Below, in pieces: positions 34,501-42,764 of a stretch of 64,000 bases of DNA (position 1 is its first letter; the number at the start of each line of letters is the position of its first letter). The translations under genes were made by a program, and so were the position numbers. The notes beneath the pieces were generated by a model that was not told the DNA's origin, made no database searches, and worked only from the letters and a program-made list of their open reading frames with translations. Location: the NCBI GenBank assembly GCA_963730585.1, contig CAVSSL010000003.1, positions 1-64,000 of the forward strand, given 5' to 3'. The DNA is from Pedococcus_A sp963730585 (GTDB lineage: Bacteria; Actinomycetota; Actinomycetes; Actinomycetales; Dermatophilaceae).

Positions 34501-35763
34501 ATGTCGTCCGGGGTGTGCCGGCAGGGGGAGGAGTTGCTCGTGGAAGCGGTCAGCCACGTCGAGTCCGAGGTGCGGGAGCTGATCCGCCGCACGGGTCTGG
34601 ACCCCGCGCGTGACACGCGTGAGATCGACCGCCTGGTGCGCGAGGCGGTGGCCGACTACGACGAGCGATCACTGCATGGAGGGCTGCCGACCCTGCCGAG
34701 CCTCGAGGGCGCCGTGAAGTCGGTGCTGGACGCGGTCGCCGGCTTCGGGCCGTTGCAGCCGTACTTCGACGACCCGGAGATCGAGGAGATCTGGATCAAC
34801 GAGCCGTCCCGGGTCTTCGTCGCCCGGGGCGGCGTCGCCGAGCTGACCAACACGATGCTCACCGACGACGAGGTGCGCGACCTCGTCGAACGGATGCTCA
34901 AGACGTCCGGGCGGCGGGTCGACCTCTCCTCGCCGTTCGTCGACGCCGTGCTGCCGGACGGCTCGCGGCTGCACGTCGTGATCCCCGACATCACCCGGGC
35001 GCACTGGCACGTCAACATCCGCAAGTTCGTCGTCAAGGCCGACCACCTCGACGACCTGGTCGCCCTGGGCACGTTGACCCGACAGGCTGCCCGTTTCCTC
35101 GAGGCGGCGGTGGTCAGCGGCCTCAACGTCCTGGTCGCCGGCGGAACGCAGGCAGGAAAGACGACCTTGCTCAACTGCCTCGGCGCGGCGATCCCCGCGC
35201 GGGAGAGGGTGGTCACCTGCGAGGAGGTGTTCGAGCTCAAGATCCCGTTGCGCGACGTCGCCGCCATGCAGTGCCGGCAGCCGAGCCTCGAGGGCACCGG
35301 CGAGGTGCCGCTGCGTCGGCTGGTCAAGGAGGCGCTGCGGATGCGACCGTCGCGCATCGTCGTGGGGGAGGTGCGCCAGGCCGAGAGCCTCGACCTCCTC
35401 ATCGCCCTCAACAGCGGCCTTCCCGGCATGTGCACCATCCACGCGAACAGTGCCCGGGAGGCCGTCACCAAGATGTGCACGCTGCCCCTGCTGGCCGGGG
35501 AGAACGTGAGCAGCCGCTTCGTGGTGCCGACCGTGGCGGGTTCCATCGACCTCGTCGTGCACGCGGCGCTCGAGCACGACGGGGTGCGGCGCGTGCGCGA
35601 GATCGCGGCGGTGCCGGGCCGGGTCGAGGGTGACGTCGTCGAGATCGCGGACCTGTTCGTCCAACGCGACGGGGTCCTGCGGCGAGCGGACGGCTTCCCA
35701 CCGCACGTCGAACGCTTCGAGCGGGCCGGTTACGACGTCTCGGCCCTGCTGGCCCAGGAGTAG
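34501..35763 (+). CDS. tadA: Tad pilus/conjugal ATPase TadA (CpaF family)
   Basis: A 420-residue type II/IV secretion ATPase that powers assembly of Flp/Tad pili. Seen: the N-terminal helical domain (LPSLEGAVKSVLDAVAGFGPLQPYF), the CpaF signature IEEIWINEPSRVFVARGG, Walker A GGTQAGKTTLL, a Walker B-like RIVVGEVRQAESLDLL, and the His box MCTIHANSAREA. The Walker A has Gln-Ala where Gly-Ser/Thr is usual. ATG 34501 has GGTGAGG close by; GTGs at 34477/34480 behind GAGGAA are alternatives. It leads an operon with tadB (2-base gap), tadC and pilin genes. Confidence 0.9.
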   Translation: MSSGVCRQGEELLVEAVSHVESEVRELIRRTGLDPARDTREIDRLVREAVADYDERSLHGGLPTLPSLEGAVKSVLDAVAGFGPLQPYFDDPEIEEIWINEPSRVFVARGGVAELTNTMLTDDEVRDLVERMLKTSGRRVDLSSPFVDAVLPDGSRLHVVIPDITRAHWHVNIRKFVVKADHLDDLVALGTLTRQAARFLEAAVVSGLNVLVAGGTQAGKTTLLNCLGAAIPARERVVTCEEVFELKIPLRDVAAMQCRQPSLEGTGEVPLRRLVKEALRMRPSRIVVGEVRQAESLDLLIALNSGLPGMCTIHANSAREAVTKMCTLPLLAGENVSSRFVVPTVAGSIDLVVHAALEHDGVRRVREIAAVPGRVEGDVVEIADLFVQRDGVLRRADGFPPHVERFERAGYDVSALLAQE

Positions 35764-35765
35764 CC

Positions 35766-36635
35766 GTGCGCGGTCTCCTCCTCGGGCTCCTGCTGGGCCT
35801 CGGCGTGTTCTGCATCTGGTGGTCGTGCTGGGTGCCCGATGCGAGTGCCCCACCCAAGGTCCGCCGGCCCGGTCTGGCGGACCGGATCCAGGACGACCTG
35901 GTCCAGGCGGGCTACGAGGGGATGCGTCCGAGGACGCTCGTCGTCGCGTGCCTCATCGCGCTGGTCATGGTGTTCGCGATCGTGCTCGCGATGACGACCG
36001 TCGTGCCGATCGCGGTGTGCTTCGCGGCCATGGCTGGGTACGCACCGGTGGCGCTGGTCCGCATGCGCGCCCGGCGACGCCGCGCCGTGATGCGAGACCT
36101 CTGGCCCGACGCGGTCGACAACATCGCCTCCGCGGTGCGCGCCGGTCTGGCGCTCCCCGAGGCGCTGTCTCAGCTCGGGCAGCGCGGCCCCGAGGAGCTG
36201 CGACCGGCGTTCCGTGACTTCGCCGAGGACTACCGCGCGACCGGGCGGTTCCAGGAATGCCTGGACCGCCTCAAGGAACGGCTGAGCGACCCCGTGGGCG
36301 ACCGGCTGGTCGAGTCGCTGCGCATCGCCCGCGAGGTCGGCGGCAGCGACCTCGGCCGCCTGCTGCGCACCCTCTCGACGTTCCTGCGTGAGGACGCCCG
36401 CACCCGCGCCGAGCTCGAGACGCGCCAAGGGTGGACGGTCAACGCCGCCCGCCTCGCCGTGGCGGCCCCGTGGATCGTGCTGGCCCTCATGGCCACCCGG
36501 GGTGAGTCGGTGCAGGCCTACAGCACGGCGACCGGCACGGCCGTCCTGGCGGTCGGTGCGGCGGTGTCCGTCGCGGCCTACCGGGTCATGCTGCACATCG
36601 GCCGGCTGCCCGAGGACGAGCGGGTGCTGCGATGA
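35766..36635 (+). CDS. tadB: Tad pilus inner-membrane platform protein TadB
   Basis: A 289-residue type II secretion F-domain protein, part of the membrane platform on which TadA acts. A short N-terminal helix, a pair of central helices (LVVACLIALVMVFAIVLAM, VVPIAVCFAAMAGYAPVALV), the T2SSF cytoplasmic domain (WPDAVDNIASAVRAGLALPEALSQL ... SLRIAREVGGSDLGRLLRTLS) and two C-terminal helices are visible. It starts at a GTG two bases after the tadA stop and overlaps tadC by four bases (ATGA). Confidence 0.88.
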   Translation: MRGLLLGLLLGLGVFCIWWSCWVPDASAPPKVRRPGLADRIQDDLVQAGYEGMRPRTLVVACLIALVMVFAIVLAMTTVVPIAVCFAAMAGYAPVALVRMRARRRRAVMRDLWPDAVDNIASAVRAGLALPEALSQLGQRGPEELRPAFRDFAEDYRATGRFQECLDRLKERLSDPVGDRLVESLRIAREVGGSDLGRLLRTLSTFLREDARTRAELETRQGWTVNAARLAVAAPWIVLALMATRGESVQAYSTATGTAVLAVGAAVSVAAYRVMLHIGRLPEDERVLR

Positions 36636-37585
36636 ACGGGCCGTTCGGCCTCGACGGCCTGTCCGGTCCCGGCGCCGGGCTGGGGCTGATGCTCGGTGTC
36701 GGTCTTGCGCTGGTGTGGCTCGGTCTCCCCCTCCACCGCCGTCCCCGCCTGGAGCAACGGCTCCACCCCTACCTGCGCGACGCCCCGAAGCCCTCGCGCC
36801 TGCTGGCCGGCAGCGAGGTCGACGGCGCCAGCGCCCTCGCCGTGCTCGTCCGGCCCGTCGTGCGCGACCTGGCCCGTGGCATCGAGCGGATGCTGGGTGG
36901 CTCGGCGTCGGTGCGCCGTCGGCTCCTCCGCGCGGGCCGCCCGGCCGACGTCGACCGGTTCCGCGCCGAGCAGGTCGTCTGGGGTGCGGTCGGCACCGTC
37001 GCCGGAGCCGCCCTGGGCACGCTCATCTGGCTCGACAAGGGCGGCTCACTGGTCCCGCTGGTGACCATGACGCTCTGTGGCTGCGGCATCGGGATCGTCG
37101 CGCGGGACCAGTGGCTCTCCCGCGAGGCCAACCAGCGCGAGGCGAGGATGCTCGCCGAGTTCCCCACCATCGCCGAGCTGCTGGCGCTCGCGGTCGGCGC
37201 CGGCGAAGGGGCCGTCGGCGCCCTCGAGCGGGTCTGCCGGCTCTCCCGCGGTGAGCTCGCCGGCGAGCTGGGTCGCTGCCTCGCCGACGCTCGCGCGGGC
37301 GCCAACCTGCCCACGGCGCTCCAGGGGCTGGCCGACCGCACCGGCCTCCCCAGCCTCGCGAGGTTCGTCGACGGCATGGTCGTGGCCGTGCAGCGGGGAA
37401 CCCCGCTGGCGGAGGTCCTCCGCGCCCAGGCCCAGGACGTCCGCGAGGCCGGACGCCGCGCAGTGATGGAGGAGGGCGGCAAGAAGGAGATCCTCATGAT
37501 GGTGCCCGTCGTCTTCCTCGTGCTGCCCGTGACCGTCCTGTTCGCCGTCTTCCCCGGCTTCTCACTGCTGCAGTTCACCCTCTGA
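36632..37585 (+). CDS. tadC: Tad pilus inner-membrane platform protein TadC
   Basis: A 317-residue type II secretion F-domain protein, the usual partner of TadB. N-terminal helix (GLGLMLGVGLALVWLGLPL), central helix pair (VVWGAVGTVAGAALGTLIWL, VPLVTMTLCGCGIGIVA), cytoplasmic F domain (FPTIAELLALAVGAGEGAVGAL ... RGTPLAEVLRAQAQDV) and C-terminal helix (ILMMVPVVFLVLPVTVLFAVF) are clear. The ATG overlaps the tadB stop. Confidence 0.88.
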   Translation: MNGPFGLDGLSGPGAGLGLMLGVGLALVWLGLPLHRRPRLEQRLHPYLRDAPKPSRLLAGSEVDGASALAVLVRPVVRDLARGIERMLGGSASVRRRLLRAGRPADVDRFRAEQVVWGAVGTVAGAALGTLIWLDKGGSLVPLVTMTLCGCGIGIVARDQWLSREANQREARMLAEFPTIAELLALAVGAGEGAVGALERVCRLSRGELAGELGRCLADARAGANLPTALQGLADRTGLPSLARFVDGMVVAVQRGTPLAEVLRAQAQDVREAGRRAVMEEGGKKEILMMVPVVFLVLPVTVLFAVFPGFSLLQFTL

Positions 37586-37615
37586 CCACCACCGTCCGAC
37601 CGAGAGGAACGATTC

Positions 37616-37813
37616 ATGGAGACGATCACCCGAACACTGGTCCGGGCCAGGCTGGCAACGCAGCGGGCCGCGTCGGACGAGCGCGGCGACGTGCCGGGCT
37701 GGGTGCTGATCACGCTGATGACCGCCGGCCTGGTCAGCGTGCTGTGGGCGGTCGCCGACGACCAGCTGCAGACCCTCTTCCAGCGGGCGATGAACTCGGT
37801 CAGCGGACCCTGA
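37616..37813 (+). CDS. Flp/Tad-type pilin-like protein
   Basis: A 65-residue protein with a charged N-terminus (to about residue 24, ASDERG) and one hydrophobic segment (WVLITLMTAGLVSVLWAVA) followed by a short polar tail. Position after tadC and size fit the major Flp pilin. The usual G/xxxxE prepilin cleavage and assembly motif is not conserved: after RG the sequence is DVPGW, without Glu at +5. GAGAGGAA sits before the ATG. No prepilin peptidase gene is in the window. Confidence 0.75.
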   Translation: METITRTLVRARLATQRAASDERGDVPGWVLITLMTAGLVSVLWAVADDQLQTLFQRAMNSVSGP

Positions 37814-37818
37814 GCCTG

Positions 37819-38226
37819 ATGCTGGCGACCCGGCGGCCGACGAGGGCGGGGGACTGCCGCGAGCGCGGAAGCGCCGTGGCCGACTTCGCCATGGTCTCGG
37901 GTCTCGTGGCCGTGCTGTTCGTGGCCGTCTTCCAGCTCGGGCTGGCGCTGCACATCCGCAACACGCTCATCTCCTGCGCGGCGGAGGGAGCGCGGCTCGG
38001 AGCGCGCGCGAACGCCGACCCCCAGGACGGAGCCGCTCGTGCGCGCCAGCTGATCAGCGCCTCGCTCGCCGACCGCTACGCCCGCCAGGTGACGGCCCGC
38101 GTCGTCGACGCCGGAGGAGTGCAGGCCGTCGCCGTCGAGGTCGTGGCCCCCCTTCCGGTCATCGGCCCGCTGGGGCCCGACGCCGGGCTGCGGGTGACGG
38201 GCCGGGCGTTCCTGGAGGCGCAGTGA
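37819..38226 (+). CDS. TadE-like pseudopilin
   Basis: A 135-residue minor-pilin-type protein. The motif ERGSAVADFAMVSGLVAVLFVAVFQLG is a TadE prepilin leader and helix with Asp instead of Glu at +5; the rest is a small exported domain (NTLISCAAEGARLGARANA). It starts six bases after the pilin stop and ends overlapping the next gene's possible GTG at 38223. TadE-like proteins prime or regulate pilus assembly at the membrane. Confidence 0.8.
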   Translation: MLATRRPTRAGDCRERGSAVADFAMVSGLVAVLFVAVFQLGLALHIRNTLISCAAEGARLGARANADPQDGAARARQLISASLADRYARQVTARVVDAGGVQAVAVEVVAPLPVIGPLGPDAGLRVTGRAFLEAQ

Positions 38227-38313
38227 CGAGGTGGTCAGCCCTGTCGTGCGGCCAGGCGGTCGACGAGGTGGGCACGTCAGCGCCTGGCCGGCGCCGAGAA
38301 CGGCAGTGCGGTC

Positions 38314-38712
38314 GTGGAGTTCGTCTTCCTCGCCGTGCTGATGATGGTCCCTCTCATCTACCTGGTGATGACGCTGGGCAGGCTCCAGGCCGGTGCGTAT
38401 GCCGCGTCGGCAGCTGCCCGCGAAGCCGGCCGCGCGTACACCACCGCGACAACCCAGACGGACGCCGAACGGCGGGCCGACGCGGCGGCGACCATCGCCT
38501 TCGAGGACCAGGGCTTCGGCGACACGGGACGGCTCTCGCTGTCCTGCGACGGCACGCCGTGCCTGCGGCCCGAGGGGCGCGTCGAGGTCACCTCCGTCGT
38601 GACGGTGCCGCTGCCCCTGGTGCCGTCCTTCGCGCGCGGGGTCATCCCCCTCGAGGTGCCGCTCCGTGCGTCACACGTCGCGGTGGTCGACCGTTTCCGG
38701 GGGCAGCCATGA
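38314..38712 (+). CDS. Second TadE-like pseudopilin, 5' end uncertain
   Basis: A TadE-like protein whose visible start (GTG 38314) falls inside the prepilin motif NGSAVVEFVFLAVLMMV, so the native N-terminus must lie upstream. In frame upstream, the sequence reads convincingly (RRSTRWARQRLAGAENG) back to a stop at 38224 but offers no ATG, GTG or TTG; a GTG at 38223, overlapping the previous stop, is one frame off. A one-base insertion between 38223 and about 38270 would join them, giving 162 residues. The mature domain (QAGAYAASAAAREAGRAYTTA) is normal. The stop overlaps the next ATG (ATGA). Confidence 0.75.
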   Translation: MEFVFLAVLMMVPLIYLVMTLGRLQAGAYAASAAAREAGRAYTTATTQTDAERRADAAATIAFEDQGFGDTGRLSLSCDGTPCLRPEGRVEVTSVVTVPLPLVPSFARGVIPLEVPLRASHVAVVDRFRGQP

Positions 38713-39206
38713 GCGCCGCACGGATGATCGAGCTGCGACGACTGCGCGCCCGCGTCAACGTCGTTCGTGCCTCCCGGGACAGCGGGCAGGTCACGCTCCT
38801 CGTCCTGGGCTTCACGCTCGTGGCGGCCATGCTCATCGTCGGCACGGTGGCCGTCACCTCGGTGCAGCTGAGCCGGATGCGTCTGCTCGACGCCGCCGAC
38901 GGGGCTGCCCTCGACGCCGCGGACTCACTGGACGCGAGCGCCTACAAGGGTGGGCTCGGCAGGTCGGTTCCCGTCAGTGAGGAGACGGTGCGGTCGACCG
39001 CCGAGGCCTACCTCGCCGCGCGGCCCCTGCCCGTCGGCATGCTCGGCTGGCAGGTCGCCTCCGGGACGGGCTCACCGGACGGCCAGCGCGCGGTGGTCAG
39101 GCTGGTGGGGGAGGCCGACCTGCCGCTCGTGGGCGGAGTCCTGCGCGGGCTGGGCGGTTCGGTCACGCTGACGGTCGAGTCCACCGCCCGTTCGGACCTG
39201 CAGTGA
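38709..39206 (+). CDS. TadG-like Flp pilus assembly protein
   Basis: A 165-residue membrane-anchored protein with the segment SGQVTLLVLGFTLVAAMLIVG, typical of TadG/RsaA-like pilus-assembly proteins that lack the prepilin Glu, followed by LSRMRLLDAADGAALDAADSLDA and a small extracytoplasmic domain. It is the last gene of the tad operon and is coupled to the TadE-like gene by ATGA. Confidence 0.78.
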   Translation: MSAARMIELRRLRARVNVVRASRDSGQVTLLVLGFTLVAAMLIVGTVAVTSVQLSRMRLLDAADGAALDAADSLDASAYKGGLGRSVPVSEETVRSTAEAYLAARPLPVGMLGWQVASGTGSPDGQRAVVRLVGEADLPLVGGVLRGLGGSVTLTVESTARSDLQ

Positions 39207-39402
39207 CGTGGCCTGCTGTGCCGTCGGGTACTAGCCCGCACTAGTCCTCGTGACGGAGGCCTCCCTGCGAAGGCGGGACTAGCGTCGACCCGCAGCCCGG
39301 GGGACCAGGGGCGGCTCCTGCCAGCTCGACGGCGGGGCGTTCCAGCGGTTCGCGAAGCCGGGGGGACCGCAGGTGCGGCCGCGGGGTCGCAGGAGGTGTG
39401 CG
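39207..39402. promoter_or_regulatory. Control region upstream of the secreted protease, with ACTAG triplet
   Basis: ACTAG occurs at 39230, 39240 and 39278, the first two exactly one helical turn apart, in a region where this AT-containing pentamer is otherwise rare. AGGAGG at 39391 is the ribosome site of the protease gene. A regulator site is plausible but unproven. Confidence 0.4.
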
Positions 39403-40215
39403 ATGAAGAGACTTCTGGGTGGCCTGGTGGCACTGCTGCTGGCCGGGTTCACCGCGGCGCTGGGCTCAATGCCCGCGCAGGCGATCACCAACGGCGAGCC
39501 CGACAGCGGCCGCCATCCCTATGTCGGCCTCGCAGTGTTCGACGTGGACGGCGCACCGTCTCACCGGTGCAGCGTCAGCCTCCTCTCGCCGACGGTCGTG
39601 CTCACCGCCGGTCACTGCACCGACGGAACGGACGCGGCACGGGTCTGGTTCGCCGAGAACGTGCAGACCAACACGGAGTACCCGTACAGCGGAACGACGT
39701 CCTACGACGGGACTCCCTACACCAACCCGGACTTCTGCATCGGCTGCGGCGGGGGCCTGCCGGGATTCGCGCAGCGTGACGTCGGCATCATCGTGCTCAC
39801 CGAGCCGGTGCCGACCAGCGTGGTCAGCGAGTACGCCGACCTCCCCACGGCCGACTACGTCGACGAGGAGCTCGGCCGCAACGCGCCAGTCACCCTGGTG
39901 GGCTACGGCGTGCAGGAGCAGATCCGCGGCAACGGCCCGCCGGTGTGGTCCGGCCTGCGCGTCCGGCTGATGGCCGAGGCCCGTCTCGTCTCCGGGGCGT
40001 TCGTCCACAGCGACGAGTTCATCCGAGTCACCGCAAACCCCGGAGAAGGGGGCGGCACGTGCTTCGGTGACTCCGGCGGTCCGGTGCTCGACCACGGCAC
40101 CGACACGGTGCTCGCGGTGAACTCCTACGTCACCAACAACAACTGCACCGGGGTCACGTACTCCCAGCGGATCGACATCCCCGAGGTCCTGGAGTGGATC
40201 GAGTCGTTCCTCTGA
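39403..40215 (+). CDS. Secreted trypsin-like serine protease
   Basis: A 270-residue exported S1-family protease. A signal peptide (residues 1-27, LLGGLVALLLAGFTAALGS ... AQA) is followed directly by ITNGEPDSGRHPYVG. The catalytic triad is visible: His in VLTAGHC, Asp in RDVGIIVL and Ser in CFGDSGGPVLD. Cys residues suggest disulfides (CSVSLLSPTVVLTAGHC pair, CIGC, CTGV). The mature N-terminus ITNG resembles the IVGG of activated trypsins, implying no long propeptide. AGGAGG precedes the ATG. It lies alone after the tad operon and is followed by a strong terminator. Confidence 0.9.
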   Translation: MKRLLGGLVALLLAGFTAALGSMPAQAITNGEPDSGRHPYVGLAVFDVDGAPSHRCSVSLLSPTVVLTAGHCTDGTDAARVWFAENVQTNTEYPYSGTTSYDGTPYTNPDFCIGCGGGLPGFAQRDVGIIVLTEPVPTSVVSEYADLPTADYVDEELGRNAPVTLVGYGVQEQIRGNGPPVWSGLRVRLMAEARLVSGAFVHSDEFIRVTANPGEGGGTCFGDSGGPVLDHGTDTVLAVNSYVTNNNCTGVTYSQRIDIPEVLEWIESFL

Positions 40216-40266
40216 CCGGTGCGCCCCTGGCCTGACAAGAGCAGGCCGACCGGGCCCGAACCGTCC

Positions 40267-40298
40267 GTGTGGCCGGCTGCCGCGGCAGCCGGCCACAC
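40267..40298 (+). terminator. Terminator after the protease gene
   Basis: A perfect 32-base palindrome: 40267-40282 is the reverse complement of 40283-40298. As RNA it folds into a long GC stem with a minimal loop. It is followed by GGCATACC, the window-wide motif. Confidence 0.75.
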
Positions 40299-40417
40299 GG
40301 CATACCGGATCGCCGTTGGGTGACGGCGCAGGGTGGTGAGGCCCACAACGACGGTGCGGTGTGCCGCGGCTAGAGTTGCGAGCGGAACTTCGACCAACGG
40401 CGCTGGAGGCTCATCTC

Positions 40418-41624
40418 ATGTCTGACCGTCCCACCTCAGTGATCGTCGCGGGCGCGCGCACCCCGATGGGCCGCCTGCTCGGCTCGCTCAAGGGCTTCTC
40501 CGGCGCCGACCTCGGCGGTGTTCGCCATCAAGGGCGCCCTCGAGAAGGCGGGCGTCAGCCCCGAGCAGGTCGACTACGTGATCATGGGCCAGGTGCTGCA
40601 GGCCGGCGCCGGACAGATCCCCGCCCGCCAGGCCGCGGTCAAGGCCGGCATCCCGATGAGCGTGCCGGCGCTGACCATCAACAAGGTCTGCCTCTCGGGC
40701 ATCAACGCGATCGCCATGGCCGACCAGATGATCCGCGCGGGCGAGTACGACATCGTCGTCGCCGGTGGCCAGGAGTCGATGACCAACGCCCCGCACCTGC
40801 TCGAGAAGTCGCGTGAGGGCTACAAGTACGGCGACGTCACCGTGCGCGACCACATGGCCTTCGACGGCCTGTGGGACGCCTTCACCGACCAGGCGATGGG
40901 CGCCCTGACCGAGACCGCCAACACCGGCGACGTCGCGTTCACCCGCGAGGAGCAGGACGAGTTCTCCGCCCGCAGCCACCAGCTCGCCGCCAAGGCGTGG
41001 AAGGACGGCCTGTTCGACGACGAGGTCGTCGCCGTGTCCATCCCGCAGCGCAAGGGCGACCCCATCGAGTTCAAGACCGACGAGGGCATCCGCGCCGACA
41101 CCACCGCCGACTCGCTCGGCAAGCTGCGCCCGGCGTTCGCCAAGGACGGCACCATCACCGCGGGCTCGGCCTCGCAGATCTCCGACGGCGCGGCCGCGGT
41201 GGTCGTGATGAGCAGGGCCAAGGCCGAGGAGCTGGGCCTGACCTGGCTCGCGGAGATCGGCGCCCATGGCGTGGTCGCCGGGCCCGACTCGTGCCTGCAG
41301 CAGCAGCCGGCCCTGGCCATCGAGAAGGCCTGCGCCAAGGAGGGGATCAGCCCCGCCGACCTCGACCTCGTCGAGATCAACGAGGCGTTCGCCGCGGTCG
41401 GCCTGGCCTCGGCCAAGATGCTCGGCCTCGACGTCGACAAGGTCAACGTCAACGGCGGCGCCATCGCGCTCGGCCACCCGATCGGCATGTCCGGCGCCCG
41501 CATCGCCCTGCACCTCGCGCTCGAGCTCCAGCGTCGCGGTGGCGGCGTCGGCGCGGCCGCCCTGTGCGGCGGCGGCGGCCAGGGCGACGCCCTCATCGTC
41601 CGCGTCCCGAAGCAGAACGGCTGA
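40418..41624 (+). CDS. Acetyl-CoA C-acetyltransferase (thiolase), frameshifted
   Basis: A thiolase of about 401 residues once one base is removed. The N-terminus (from ATG 40418: SDRPTSVIVAGARTPMGRLLG) runs in one frame to LGG, and the next frame continues FAIKGALEKAGVSPEQVDYV from 40521; the G at 40520 is the likely extra base. Catalytic features are intact: Cys in NKVCLSGINAIAMA, EINEAFAAVGLA, His in GGAIALGHPIGMSGAR and the C-terminal Cys in ALCGGGGQGDAL. It condenses or cleaves acetyl-CoA units. GGAGG precedes the ATG. meaB follows after two bases, tying it to acyl-CoA metabolism. Confidence 0.88.
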
Positions 41625-41626
41625 CC

Positions 41627-42589
41627 TTGGCCGCACGCACTGTCGACGTCCCTGCCCTGGTCGATTCGGCCAGGGCAGGCTCGCCCCGGGCGGTCGCACG
41701 CCTGATCTCCCTCGTCGAGGACGGCCACCCCGCCCTGCGCGAGGTGATGGCCGCGCTCGCGCCCCACAGCGGGAGCGCCCACATCATCGGCATCACCGGT
41801 TCGCCCGGCGTGGGGAAGTCGACCAGCACCAACGCCCTGGTCGGCGCCTTCCGGGCCCGCGGCAAGCGGATCGGCGTGCTGGCGGTCGACCCGAGCTCGC
41901 CGTTCTCCGGCGGTGCGCTGCTCGGCGACCGCGTGCGCATGCAGGACCACGCCCTCGACCCCGAGGTCTACATCCGCTCGATGGCCAGCCGCGGCCACCT
42001 CGGCGGCCTGTCGTGGACCACGCCGCAGGCGCTGCGCGTGCTCGACGCCGCCGGCTGCGACGTGATCCTCGTCGAGACGGTGGGTGTCGGGCAGTCCGAG
42101 GTCGAGATCGCCGGCCTCGCCGACACCACCATCGTGCTGCTCGCCCCCGGCATGGGCGACGGCATCCAGGCCGCCAAGGCCGGCATCCTCGAGATCGGCG
42201 ACGTCTTCGTCGTCAACAAGGCCGACCGCGAGGGCGCCGACGCGACCGTGCGTGACATCCGGCACATGATCTCGCTCGGCGACCGCACCGAGCCGGGGCT
42301 GTGGCGCCCGCCGGTGGTCAAGACCGTCGCGGCCAAGGGCGAGGGCATCGACGAGGTCATGGAAGCCCTCGACAAGCACGTGGGGTGGATGGAGCACACC
42401 GGCACCCTGCGTGACCGTCGGGTGCGCCGCGCCGGCGACGAGATCGAGTCCATCGCCCTGCAGCAGCTGCGTGCCCGGATGGGCGACCTGCGGCACGGCA
42501 ACGGGGTCGACGAGCTCGCCGCCGCCGTCGTGGACGGCAGGACCGACCCGTATGCCGCGGCCGACCAGGTCGTGGCCGCGCTCGCCTGA
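41627..42589 (+). CDS. meaB: MeaB-family GTPase, chaperone of B12-dependent mutase
   Basis: A 320-residue G3E-class GTPase that protects and reloads adenosylcobalamin-dependent acyl-CoA mutases. Walker A GITGSPGVGKSTSTNAL, the switch/Walker B region VILVETVGVGQSEVEIAGLAD, and the base-specifying VVNKADREGAD are present, plus the family DPSSPFSGGALLGDRVRM. Length fits. The start is an unusual TTG at 41627, two bases after the thiolase stop; the next ATG or GTG would delete conserved N-terminal sequence. The mutase large subunit gene is 10 kb downstream. Confidence 0.9.
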   Translation: MAARTVDVPALVDSARAGSPRAVARLISLVEDGHPALREVMAALAPHSGSAHIIGITGSPGVGKSTSTNALVGAFRARGKRIGVLAVDPSSPFSGGALLGDRVRMQDHALDPEVYIRSMASRGHLGGLSWTTPQALRVLDAAGCDVILVETVGVGQSEVEIAGLADTTIVLLAPGMGDGIQAAKAGILEIGDVFVVNKADREGADATVRDIRHMISLGDRTEPGLWRPPVVKTVAAKGEGIDEVMEALDKHVGWMEHTGTLRDRRVRRAGDEIESIALQQLRARMGDLRHGNGVDELAAAVVDGRTDPYAAADQVVAALA

Positions 42590-42618
42590 GCGTCCTCCCG
42601 CCGGTTGGTGCCAGCGGT

Positions 42619-42660
42619 TCGGGGTATTGCCGCGCACCACAGCGCGCGGCAACACCCCGA
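42619..42660 (+). terminator. Terminator-like inverted repeat after meaB
   Basis: A 17-bp stem with one mismatch (42619-42635 and 42644-42660, loop ACCACAGC) lies 30 bases after the meaB stop. Confidence 0.65.
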
Positions 42661-42764
42661 CCCGGGGCGGACCTGCTGAGATGAACCGTTTGCCCGCTTC
42701 CCCGTAGGGTGGGGCGTCGGTCGAACGGTCAACCGCTCGGCCCAGCGGTCACAGAAAGGACTCC

